32,906 bases of DNA, from contig JBDTVG010000135.1 in NCBI GenBank assembly GCA_040007395.1, positions 1-32,906 of the forward strand, read 5' to 3'. Numbering within the stretch: the stretch's first letter is position 1; the number at the start of each line of letters is the position of its first letter. The translations under genes and the position numbers were made by a program. Of this stretch, positions 15,553-22,855 are shown one piece after another. The stretch comes from DATGFK01 sp040007395. Lineage in GTDB: Bacteria > Chloroflexota > Anaerolineae > Aggregatilineales > UBA2796. The notes under the pieces are model-generated. The model was not told the origin of the DNA and did not search any database. It worked only from the letters and a program-made list of their open reading frames with translations.

Positions 15553-15581
15553 TTGACAGAATAGAACATTGGTTCTAGGAT
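15553..15581 (+). promoter_or_regulatory. Sigma70 promoter with LexA (Cheo-type) box in the spacer
   Basis: TTGACA (15553-15558), spacer of exactly 17, TAGGAT (15576-15581). Within the spacer and touching the -10 is the perfect palindrome TAGAAC-attg-GTTCTA (15562-15577), matching GAAC-N4-GTTC, the LexA box of Gram-positive and green non-sulfur bacteria. LexA bound here would block RNA polymerase, so transcription should rise on DNA damage. Confidence 0.75.
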
Positions 15582-15589
15582 GTACCTTC

Positions 15590-15835
15590 AACGATGCGTT
15601 CAGCACGCTTCTCGTGAAGTAGTGCGCGCTGTCTCTCAGAGCGAAGCCGCTCTCAGCGCCAGTCAGTGCCGCAGGCTAGTCCTACCGGCGCTGCACGCCT
15701 TTCACCATTTTATCCCTTGTAAGACAGTAGGCTGAGGGTAGATAGCGCAGCCTGACTGTTAAAGCGACCACCGGTAGGCCAAATCATAGCGATCTGGCCC
15801 ACCGGCTGGCTTGACTCTCTCATTAGGAGGTAGCG
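15590..15835 (+). other. Long structured leader downstream of the SOS promoter
   Basis: About 250 bases without a gene between the promoter and the next good ribosome site. Pairings include AGAGCG-aagc-CGCTCT (near 15638-15653), CAGCGCC with GGCGCTG (about 15655-15694) and AGGCTG with CAGCCT (about 15731-15755). It may be a regulatory leader or a separate small RNA; it ends at the AGGAGGT of the 57-residue gene. Confidence 0.4.
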
Positions 15836-16009
15836 GTGAGCTTGACGGTGCATGAACAATATTACTTGGTCTGGTATCGGTCACTGACGAATGTCCAGCG
15901 GCTAGCGGTCCGGTGTTATATGAACACCGGAGACATCCGACTGTTGTTGTTCGTCTGGGACAGTCTCATCGATCAGGCGCAGCAGGGTACGTACTTTCCC
16001 CTGGCGTAG
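15836..16009 (+). CDS. 57-residue protein under SOS-type promoter, candidate antirepressor
   Basis: GTG 15836 preceded by a near-ideal ribosome site AGGAGGT (15825-15831). The protein is amphipathic and helix-rich with several aromatic residues (HEQYYLVWYRSLTNVQRL; RLLLFVWDSLIDQA). Its last 108 bases are the antisense of the 3' end of the XRE repressor gene (tail-to-tail overlap 15902-16009). It is the first gene after the LexA-controlled promoter. That placement suggests a switch role, as antirepressor or through antisense interference with the repressor mRNA. No family recognised. Confidence 0.55.
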   Translation: MSLTVHEQYYLVWYRSLTNVQRLAVRCYMNTGDIRLLLFVWDSLIDQAQQGTYFPLA

Positions 16010-16282
16010 GGCTTCGAGGAACTGCCGTTCTTGCTTGGTCAGGGTGGACTCTTGCAGATGTTCATCGGTGGCATCGACCAAACCTAGCAGATAGTCGGAA
16101 GTGACCTGCAATTCTTTGGCGATGCGTTTGAGTTGGAACGCCGAGGGGTCGGCCGTCCCGTTTTCATAGCGATGAATCTGATTGATATTCATGAGCAGCC
16201 GCTCCGCCAACTGCTGTTGGGTCAGGCCATGACTTTCACGCAGTTGACGCAGCCGCTCCCCCTGTAAGGCGCGAGTACGCAT
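15902..16282 (-). CDS. XRE-family repressor (Cro/CI-type helix-turn-helix)
   Basis: 126 residues from ATG 16282, which has aaagga upstream; a GTG at 16333 would lie inside the promoter. RLRQLRESHGLTQQQLAERL, then NINQIHRYENGTADPSAFQL and KRIAKELQVTSDYLLGL is a textbook XRE helix-turn-helix. The C-terminal 50 residues are short and charged, without a LexA/CI-type protease domain, so induction cannot be by self-cleavage of a long C-terminal domain. It is divergent from the structural cassette, across a region holding a perfect palindrome and two further similar sites, its likely operators. Confidence 0.88.
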   Translation of the reverse strand: MRTRALQGERLRQLRESHGLTQQQLAERLLMNINQIHRYENGTADPSAFQLKRIAKELQVTSDYLLGLVDATDEHLQESTLTKQERQFLEALRQGKVRTLLRLIDETVPDEQQQSDVSGVHITPDR

Positions 16283-16326
16283 AAAGCCGATCCTTTCCAC
16301 GTTTAAAAATTCTAACCAAAAAGCCC

Positions 16327-16417
16327 TTGACACGATACACCAAGTGGGTGTATTATATCAACACGTTACACCTCAACAGGTGAGCGTTTTATTTTAGCCG
16401 ATTATACACCCACTTGG
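16327..16417. promoter_or_regulatory. Divergent promoter region with three operator-like sites
   Basis: Rightward promoter TTGACA (16327-16332), spacer 18, TATTAT (16351-16356). The spacer is covered by a perfect palindrome ATACACC-aagtg-GGTGTAT (16335-16353). A second related site, TACACC-N6-GGTGAG, lies at 16367-16384. A third, at 16404-16417, repeats 14 bases of the first exactly in inverted orientation (CCAAGTGGGTGTAT and its complement). On the minus strand TATAAT occurs at 16352-16357 and 16401-16406, giving repressor-gene promoters with weak -35 boxes. Three sites between divergent promoters next to an XRE gene is a phage-type control switch. Confidence 0.7.
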
Positions 16418-16732
16418 GCAAATATCCATAAAACCGGATCACCTACTTCATGGTAGGTTCCCACGCTGGCGGCCACTGGCCCAGCGAAGATCACGAGCAT
16501 CGTAAAGTGCCTAACTGGGTGGTATCGGTTCCCGGTAATCCTTGCTGAAAGGAGTTTTTTATCGGCAAAAATAGAACAAAAGTTCGAGTAAATTAGCGCG
16601 GGTCCCCCTTAAATACTTAGTTTTACGGTTGGTTGGCTGGGTTCCCGCCCAGTCCAGCCAACCCTCAATAAGGTGGTCGAGCCAAGAAGGAGGGCTTATC
16701 AGTAGTCAGGGTTGAGAGAGGAGGGAGAAACG
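16418..16732. promoter_or_regulatory. Leader with second LexA-type box and hairpin
   Basis: Contains GAAC-aaaa-GTTC (16574-16585, extended TAGAAC..GTTCGA), a second match to the LexA box, and a perfect hairpin GGTTGGCTGG (16631-16640) with CCAGCCAACC (16654-16663). Smaller pairings lie near 16441-16458 and 16464-16484. No gene. A TAAATT follows the box at 16589-16594 without a good -35, so the regulated promoter is not certain. Confidence 0.55.
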
Positions 16733-16903
16733 ATGGATCAGGACACACGCGTCACCCTGAATACGGTGTTGGTGCTGCTGATGGGCATCGTACAGTTCTT
16801 CTTACGGCGTGGCCCACACCAAGCCCGTGTTGAGGACTTGGAACGGCGCGTTGAGGCGCTTGAGCAGCAGGTGCGGGAGCTGCAGCCCCCGTTAAGTCGC
16901 TAG
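16733..16903 (+). CDS. Small membrane protein with coiled-coil tail
   Basis: 56 residues. An upstream TTG start (16712) would run through the ribosome site gaggaggga, so ATG 16733 is chosen. One hydrophobic segment (LNTVLVLLMGIVQFFL) is followed by RRGPHQARVEDLERRVEALE, a coiled coil. This layout is common in phage lysis-module or tail-assembly accessory proteins. First gene of the long co-directional cassette. Confidence 0.6.
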   Translation: MDQDTRVTLNTVLVLLMGIVQFFLRRGPHQARVEDLERRVEALEQQVRELQPPLSR

Positions 16904-17060
16904 GGTTAACCCCTGTGGCTTAGCACGCTGCGTCTCAATTTTCGATGAGGCTGCCTTAAGGGTGGCTTCTGTATCATGGACCGCTGCTCATTCAAGCAGT
17001 GGCCAACTTACTAGCAGCCCCGTGGGGCGACATGCAATTTACTAAAAGGAAATAACGAAC
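16904..17060. other. Spacer with palindromes before decoration-like gene
   Basis: GGGTTAACCC lies just after the preceding stop. CCGCTGCT-cattca-AGCAGTGG (near 16980-17001) and GCCCC-gt-GGGGC (near 17016-17027) are hairpins. The ribosome site aaaagga precedes ATG 17061. Confidence 0.4.
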
Positions 17061-17489
17061 ATGGCAGATTTGACAATTAGTACGCCTGGGGCGGTGGTCC
17101 CAGCCAATGCGAACACCACTATTGTACGGGGGACAGCCGGAGCCACCATCACGGCGGGTCAGACCCTGTATGCCGATTCAACCAGTAACTATAGCCTCAA
17201 ACCGGCGGCGAATACGAATGCTTCCACAGCCGCCGTCGTAGGCGTGGCGCTGAATGCAGCGTCCACAGGGCAGCCAGTCGATTATGCGGCGGCCGGGGAT
17301 GTGACTTTTGAGGCGAGCCTCTTTACAACCGGCACGGTCTATATCCTAGGATTAGCGGCCGGAAAAATTTCCATGGCAGCTGACATCGATATCACCTCCA
17401 ATACCCGCTATGCCACGATCCTAGGGGTCTCGACGAGTGCGACGAACCTACGACTGGGCATTGTCGCAAGTGGTGTCCTCAATCCTTAA
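17061..17489 (+). CDS. Phage-like structural protein, capsid-decoration type
   Basis: 142 residues, Ala/Thr/Gly-rich and beta-predicted. The pattern GTAGATITAGQTLYADS, then AAVVGVALNAASTGQPVDYA and the closing YATILGVSTSATNLRLGIV resembles small head-decoration or DUF2190-like proteins that I know from phages and prophages. No signal peptide. It stands at the head of the structural genes. Assignment is by style and remembered similarity; a surface or tail-spike accessory role is possible. Confidence 0.6.
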   Translation: MADLTISTPGAVVPANANTTIVRGTAGATITAGQTLYADSTSNYSLKPAANTNASTAAVVGVALNAASTGQPVDYAAAGDVTFEASLFTTGTVYILGLAAGKISMAADIDITSNTRYATILGVSTSATNLRLGIVASGVLNP

Positions 17490-17533
17490 GCGGCGCACCG
17501 CTGAGGGATCTGAAGGCAAATAGGAGTAAAGCA

Positions 17534-17809
17534 ATGGACCCCAATGTCATCCAAATCGGTACGGTGGTAGTCATCCTAGTGGCCTCAGCGGTCAGTGCGA
17601 TAGCGGCTTCAGGGTTGACCGTGGTCGCGCTGCTGATGTTCTTCAAGAGTTTGCTGAACAGCCCAGCGGCCTTGAGCCTCATTGAAGGCTTGGTGAACAG
17701 TTTTCCACCACAAACGCGGGAACTGATCCATGTGATGGCCCAGTTCTTTGAGGTGGTCACGGATGCACCGCCATTGACGGCTCCACCGACCACCGACCCT
17801 CAACCCTAA
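17534..17809 (+). CDS. Small holin-like membrane protein
   Basis: 91 residues. A long hydrophobic N-terminal region (IGTVVVILVASAVSAIAASG and LTVVALLMFFKSLL) gives one long or two close membrane helices, followed by an amphipathic helix and a Pro/Thr-rich tail. Preceded by taggag. Size and layout suit a holin or membrane anchor in a phage-like cassette. No family identified. Confidence 0.5.
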   Translation: MDPNVIQIGTVVVILVASAVSAIAASGLTVVALLMFFKSLLNSPAALSLIEGLVNSFPPQTRELIHVMAQFFEVVTDAPPLTAPPTTDPQP

Positions 17810-17842
17810 CCGCAGTGTCTCAAAACTTTTTTAGCAAAGAGA

Positions 17843-17862
17843 GGAGGGCTGACCAGCCCTCC
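17843..17862 (+). promoter_or_regulatory. Hairpin containing Shine-Dalgarno-like sequence before the fibre gene
   Basis: GGAGGGCT-gacc-AGCCCTCC, a perfect 8-bp stem with a four-base loop, just before the actual ribosome site gggag and ATG 17873. It hides a GAGGAGGG that resembles a ribosome site. It may mark a processing point or tune translation. Confidence 0.4.
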
Positions 17863-17872
17863 GGGAGAAATA

Positions 17873-19858
17873 ATGACCCAAACAGTGTATACCGATAGTG
17901 TATCTATTCAAGGCAGTCAAGATACCCCCCAGTTACAAGTCAAGGGGTTTTCCACGCAGACCCAGCCCTTACAGAATTGGCTGGACAATGGTAATGCCGT
18001 GCAGGCTCAAATCACCGGCGATGGCCGCTTGCAAGTGGGCAATAACCTAGGCGGAACGGCGCCAGCTGATGCCCTAATCCAAGTCAATGAGAATATTACG
18101 CTGCCGGCCTCAACGCCCACTAGTGCTTGGCATAGCTTAGGCCAGATCACCAGCAGCGTAAGCGCCCTCGCCACACCGCTAACCTGGGTGCTGCACGAGC
18201 TAAAGCTATTAGGCACCGCCGGGGTCAGCACCTTGCAGGTCGCGATGCGATCTGTCCTGACCCATAGCAACAGCGGCACCTCAACGAGTGCTGAACTGCG
18301 GGCAGCGGATGTCCAGACCATCAATCAGGGCGGCGATGCCACCCACTATGTGGGCCAAGCTACGGGGCTGCGAGGCACCGCTAGTAATGCTACCAGCGCG
18401 TATCTGGCGAAAGCGGTGGGGGTCGAAGCAGCCATCACCAACGCTGTCAGCGGGAATTTGACACAAGCCAGTGCCTTCGAAGTGGTCGCGCCAGTCAATG
18501 CAGGCACCATTGGCAGTCTATATGGGCTGCGTATTCCTGACTTGACACAGGCGACCGCCAATTATGCGGTCTACACCGGGCAAGGGGTGGTGCATATCGG
18601 TGACAATATGGAGCTGCCAGTGGTCGCCAGTACCCCGACCGCTAATCCAGCCGCTAACTTCATCAAGTTGTATACCAAGCTCAACGCAGGGCTGCCCCAA
18701 CTATATGCCAAAGATGCCAGCGGTAGTGAGTTTGCGCTGGACAGTGGGCCAGTCGATCCGGGTATTGTAGGCGGACGTTGTAGTCTAACCTCAGCAACTC
18801 CAGTAACCACCAGTGATGTCACGAATGCCACAGCCATTAAGTATTGCCAATATCTGTCCCGCTATATCGCGCTGTACGATGGCACCAACTGGCAAAAGTG
18901 GACTATTCCGACGGGTGGCTCAGAACTGTCCATAGCCGTCCCCAGTTTTCCGTATCGTCTCTATAACGTGTATATCTATGGAACGGTGGGAACGGGCCTC
19001 GCCCTTGAACTGGATGCTTGGGATAGCGGTGGCCAAGTCAGTGGGACCATTACGGCGGCGACCAATCCGGCTTTTCCGGGAGCCATCCAAATCACCTCGA
19101 CCGCGCATGGGCTTAATACGGGCGATATGGTGGGTATCAATGGGTTAGTCGGTCAGACTGCCCCCAATGGTATTGTGTGGGTCATCACCAAAGTGGACGC
19201 GAACAACTTTACCCTGAATGGGTCGACGGGTACGGGTACTTATACCAGTGGTGGTACTTGGTACAAGGTACCGACCACGCCCACCACCGGCCAAACCCTG
19301 CAAGATGGAGTACTGTGCAAAACGGGCACCCTTACCCGGCGCTTTCTAGCGACCTTTATGACTGGGGCAACGGCTGGTCAAGTCAGTGATGCCTTGGGCG
19401 CTCGGATGTTAAGCAACTACTATAACGCAGTGCCGCGCAAGGTCTATCTCAACGATGGTACCAGCACTTGGACGACGGCTGTGAATAACCCCGTGCAAAT
19501 CCGCCCCTTACGCGATAAAGCAGCTAACCGCCTTCAATTTGTGCAGGCACGGGCTGAAAAGCCAGTCAAGGCCGCTTTGTCCATGCGCGGCTCAACGAGT
19601 GTCAGTAGTTCTGGGGCAATCCTTGGGTTGGTGCTGGATAGTCTCTCAGCGATAACCCAAGCTAATGTCGGGAATACAGGCATTATCTACATGCCAGGTA
19701 CCTCAAACATCGACCAGACCACGCTGACTCAGTACGAGCATATGCCGGCGGCCGGCTATCACTTTTTGCAAGCCATGGAGCAATCCATCAGCACGACGGC
19801 GAGTTGCACCTTATATGGCGGTCAATTCATGGTAGCAGTCGGGGAAATCTACGGCTAA
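17873..19858 (+). CDS. Phage tail-fibre-like structural protein
   Basis: 661 residues, low in Cys, rich in Thr, Ala, Ser and Gly. Residues 1-240 hold fibre-like segments (DSVSIQGSQDTPQLQVKGF; GVVHIGDNMELPVV). Residues about 392-465 (ITSTAHGLNTGDMVGINGL, then DANNFTLNGSTGTGTYTSGG) match the FCCH-type beta module frequent in phage tail proteins. The C-terminal part is beta-rich without recognised catalytic residues. It is likely a fibre or baseplate-associated protein. Position between the decoration-like gene and the two tip-like genes supports a structural role. Confidence 0.65.
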   Translation: MTQTVYTDSVSIQGSQDTPQLQVKGFSTQTQPLQNWLDNGNAVQAQITGDGRLQVGNNLGGTAPADALIQVNENITLPASTPTSAWHSLGQITSSVSALATPLTWVLHELKLLGTAGVSTLQVAMRSVLTHSNSGTSTSAELRAADVQTINQGGDATHYVGQATGLRGTASNATSAYLAKAVGVEAAITNAVSGNLTQASAFEVVAPVNAGTIGSLYGLRIPDLTQATANYAVYTGQGVVHIGDNMELPVVASTPTANPAANFIKLYTKLNAGLPQLYAKDASGSEFALDSGPVDPGIVGGRCSLTSATPVTTSDVTNATAIKYCQYLSRYIALYDGTNWQKWTIPTGGSELSIAVPSFPYRLYNVYIYGTVGTGLALELDAWDSGGQVSGTITAATNPAFPGAIQITSTAHGLNTGDMVGINGLVGQTAPNGIVWVITKVDANNFTLNGSTGTGTYTSGGTWYKVPTTPTTGQTLQDGVLCKTGTLTRRFLATFMTGATAGQVSDALGARMLSNYYNAVPRKVYLNDGTSTWTTAVNNPVQIRPLRDKAANRLQFVQARAEKPVKAALSMRGSTSVSSSGAILGLVLDSLSAITQANVGNTGIIYMPGTSNIDQTTLTQYEHMPAAGYHFLQAMEQSISTTASCTLYGGQFMVAVGEIYG

Positions 19859-20109
19859 GTCTAGCGACTGATGCTACAGCGTTGGCGAGAAGCTACGCCA
19901 TAAGTGATGAAACACCGAGCGGCTGATGAGGCAGCGGACCAGATGCACCCCCCATCTCTTGATTGAAAGTAGCCAGGTAGCTTGAGCACTGCCTGGCTGG
20001 CTAGCAGCGAGTAGGCAGGATAACACAGTATTTAACCAACAGCACAAATACCCACGGTCAGGTAGCTACCCTTGGCTACCTGAACCGCAAGCGAAAATAG
20101 AGGAAAGTC
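19859..20109. other. Spacer with two hairpins
   Basis: AGCCAGG (19971-19977) pairs with CCTGGCT (19992-19998), and TCAGGTAGC (20058-20066) pairs with GCTACCTGA (20075-20083). The second is 26 bases before ATG 20110. No T-runs follow, so these are not clear terminators; RNA processing or attenuation is possible. Confidence 0.4.
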
Positions 20110-21210
20110 ATGACGAGTCTTACGGCACCGAGTGCCTTGTTTATCGCGACGGCGGATGGGCATGTGGCCCGCGCCTCAGGCGTATCACCGAGCACCGCCA
20201 CTTATCAGGATATTTCACCGACCAGCCTCCAGCGCACGGGACTTGGTACTACGCTTAAGCTAGTCGCTGATCCGCATCTGTACAAGCGGCTCATCCTGTT
20301 CGGAGCGCAGGGTGGCTTGATGACCAACGATGCCACAGCCGCGAGTGTTGTATGGCAGTCGATATATTTAACGGGGCCGAGACTCCGCGACCAGTTTGCT
20401 ATCGATTTAACAATTGCTACATTAACCTGTGGAACATATCATACCGATCCTACGAAATCTTATACGTTTCAAATCAGTGGGACTGTTGCCTACGGAAATG
20501 GGGTTTGTGGGGATGCTATGTATCAAACGCCCGATTGCACTTGGTCAACTCATACTCCGGTCACTACCTGTCCGATTGATGATGGCACGCACTGCTCAAG
20601 TACTGACATGAATAACAGTGGGCCTTTTTTTAGCGCAGATGACCCAAGTTACAATGCCGCCCATGTGTATAAAATGACACGAATGGGTACAGGTTTTGCG
20701 TTTGGAGCAAAGGTCCTAGATAGCGGTAATTCAGATAATACAGGGAGTTGGGTTGCTGCTGTGTATGAGCAGATTCCTGTGAACGAGACGGCTGTGTTTC
20801 CGGTTGCCGATATTCAGGGTAGCGCTAATCGCAAGGGCTATTTCGGATGGCTCTCCAAAGTAACCATTAGCGGTACCGATTACATTCATTACAACTATAC
20901 CCCTGACTTGTTTAACACGGTCAACAGCACGCAGATTGCCAAATATAGCACTAGCATGACCTACGCCATTGTCATGTCACCTTTCACGCTCAACGGTGGT
21001 GCAGCGGGCAAGGTGTGGGTCACGGCTGGTGATCCCGCGAGTGGTGATGCAGCGATCTATGAGAGTAGCGATTGGGGTGCTCACTTTGTAGCGCTAGGTA
21101 CACCGGCCCTCAATGCTGGCGGTGGAGCAATAGATCTACCATTCAGTCTACCCAGTGGTGTATTCGGCGCGACAGCCCAGAACCTCGTTACCTTACAGAA
21201 AGTTACTTAA
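20110..21210 (+). CDS. Tip-like structural protein, paralogue 1 (conserved ends, variable middle)
   Basis: 366 residues, ribosome site gagga. The first about 75 residues (APSALFIATADGHVARASGV and onwards) and last about 130 residues (GYFGWLSK, KVWVTAGDPASGDAAIYES, DWGAHFVALGTP, ending NLVTLQKVT) are nearly identical to the next gene. The middle is unrelated, lower in G+C and Cys-containing. The repeated sequence style (AIYESSDWGAHF) recalls BNR/propeller blades. This layout is typical of tail spikes or receptor-binding proteins with swapped binding domains. It has no signal peptide, consistent with assembly in the cytoplasm. Confidence 0.6.
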   Translation: MTSLTAPSALFIATADGHVARASGVSPSTATYQDISPTSLQRTGLGTTLKLVADPHLYKRLILFGAQGGLMTNDATAASVVWQSIYLTGPRLRDQFAIDLTIATLTCGTYHTDPTKSYTFQISGTVAYGNGVCGDAMYQTPDCTWSTHTPVTTCPIDDGTHCSSTDMNNSGPFFSADDPSYNAAHVYKMTRMGTGFAFGAKVLDSGNSDNTGSWVAAVYEQIPVNETAVFPVADIQGSANRKGYFGWLSKVTISGTDYIHYNYTPDLFNTVNSTQIAKYSTSMTYAIVMSPFTLNGGAAGKVWVTAGDPASGDAAIYESSDWGAHFVALGTPALNAGGGAIDLPFSLPSGVFGATAQNLVTLQKVT

Positions 21211-21339
21211 TGAGGCACCGCTCTGCGTAGCGTTGCTAGGGTTTGCTTTGCTGCTGCCAGCGAATGATGGAAATAGCAGTACTGCGGCTAAACAGAATGG
21301 ATGCAAACTTAAATATGAAGATTGATGAGGAGAAGCAAT

Positions 21340-22536
21340 ATGACCACTATGAATGCACCGAGTGCCTTATTTATTGCGACGGCAGATGGGCATGTGGCCC
21401 GCGCCTCAGGAGTATCACCGAGCACCGCCACTTATCAGGATATTTCACCGACTGCTAGCCAGCGAACAGGACTTGGTACCACGCTTAAGCTAGTCGCTGA
21501 TCCGCATCTGTATAAGCGATTTATCTTGTTGGGGTCGCAAGGCGGCTTGATGACTTCCGATGCAACGGCAGCCACGATTGCTTGGAATCCAATTAACCTT
21601 GCCAGCGTTAGCGGTACTGGTTGGGTACAGGATATTGCCACTGTAGCTACTGATGGTGGTTTAACGAATGAAAGCTATGCTATTCATGGTACAAGCACCA
21701 ACCCTGATCAATCAGGCGCATTTACAACCAATGTCGGCTGGCAACAAACATTGATCCGTGACACGAGCGGCGGCGGCGATAGCAACCTTCAATCAATCCT
21801 TGTCGGTAAAACGTTTTCATCGTCAAGCACACTCACTAAAGCGGTTGCAACTTTTGATCGCTCGACAGGGACGGATATTGGTAGCGGAGTTATCTTTGTT
21901 GAGCTTATCGGTTATCTAAGTGGCGTACAGGTTTTCAGACAAACCAGTAGTCAGCCTGGCCCTACCGGGACCAACCTTACTCATACTTGGACGGGGAGCC
22001 AAATGGTTGATAGGGTCCTCTTTAATTCGAACATGGGATCGGCCCATTACCCTAGCGATCCGGGCGGAACTTGCACTCTAAAAAATATCCACTTAGAGGG
22101 GCTGGGAGCTAACCCATTTGATGCATTCATCAGCGACATAGCAGCCTCACCTAATCGCCAAAACTATTTTGGGTGGCTATCGAAACAAACTATTTTCAGT
22201 ATAGATTACATTTTCTACAACTACACGCCTGACCTATTTACCACCATCCACAGTACGCCAGTCGCCAAATACAGCGCGAGCATGATCTATAGCATTGTCG
22301 CCGCGCCTTTCACGCTGAATGCAGGCGCGGCAGGTAAGGTGTGGGTCACGGCGGGCGATCCGGCCAGCGGTGATGCAGCGATCTATGAAAGTGCTGACTG
22401 GGGTGCTCATTTCACTGCACTCGGTACACCATCCCTCAATGCTGGCGGCGGAGCGATAGATCTGCCGTTTAGTCTGCCGGGGGGTGTACTCGGCGCGACC
22501 GCCCAGAATCTCGTCACCTTGCAGAAGGTGACCTAG
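21340..22536 (+). CDS. Tip-like structural protein, paralogue 2
   Basis: 398 residues. ATG 21340 is chosen over 21322 because it has gaggaga upstream and aligns with the start of paralogue 1 (MTTMNAPSAL against MTSLTAPSAL). Ends are shared with paralogue 1; the middle (about residues 95-260) differs and looks like a beta-sandwich, possibly carbohydrate-binding (GGDSNLQSILVGKTF; VIFVELIGYLSGVQVF). Close DNA similarity in the shared ends implies recent duplication or continuing gene conversion. Probably alternative or co-assembled tips. Confidence 0.6.
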   Translation: MTTMNAPSALFIATADGHVARASGVSPSTATYQDISPTASQRTGLGTTLKLVADPHLYKRFILLGSQGGLMTSDATAATIAWNPINLASVSGTGWVQDIATVATDGGLTNESYAIHGTSTNPDQSGAFTTNVGWQQTLIRDTSGGGDSNLQSILVGKTFSSSSTLTKAVATFDRSTGTDIGSGVIFVELIGYLSGVQVFRQTSSQPGPTGTNLTHTWTGSQMVDRVLFNSNMGSAHYPSDPGGTCTLKNIHLEGLGANPFDAFISDIAASPNRQNYFGWLSKQTIFSIDYIFYNYTPDLFTTIHSTPVAKYSASMIYSIVAAPFTLNAGAAGKVWVTAGDPASGDAAIYESADWGAHFTALGTPSLNAGGGAIDLPFSLPGGVLGATAQNLVTLQKVT

Positions 22537-22855
22537 CAGTATCGAGCCGTACTTCCGACGCATCGGTGGTCGTTCAGGGTAATCAGGGTCCAAGCCGCCT
22601 AGATAGGCGAAGGAGTTAGGGATGGATACTTCGTAATAAAGGGCGCGATGGAGCGGATAACTACCGCCAGCGCCCTCCGTTGAGCCTCACTAGCCAATTG
22701 TAGACCACGCTAGGCGTGGATAAAAAGACCTGTTCATCATGGGATGCGCAAGGCCAGCTTTAACGTTGCCCGTGACCAGACCAGCTAGTAACACAGGCAG
22801 ACACTTTACCGATACCGACCCGAAAATTACTAACGTTTATGTGGAGAGAAACCCA
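22537..22855. other. Spacer before the large rhs gene
   Basis: Contains gaaggag before an ATG (22622) that opens only a five-codon frame. The rhs frame is open from 22739 but lacks a ribosome site there, so I treat 22739-22855 as leader. No terminator seen. Confidence 0.4.

Noticed and set aside
22739..22855. Upstream ATG as the start of the large rhs gene
   Set aside because: No ribosome site before it, while ATG 22856 has ggagag at good spacing and starts a sequence styled like the upstream structural proteins.
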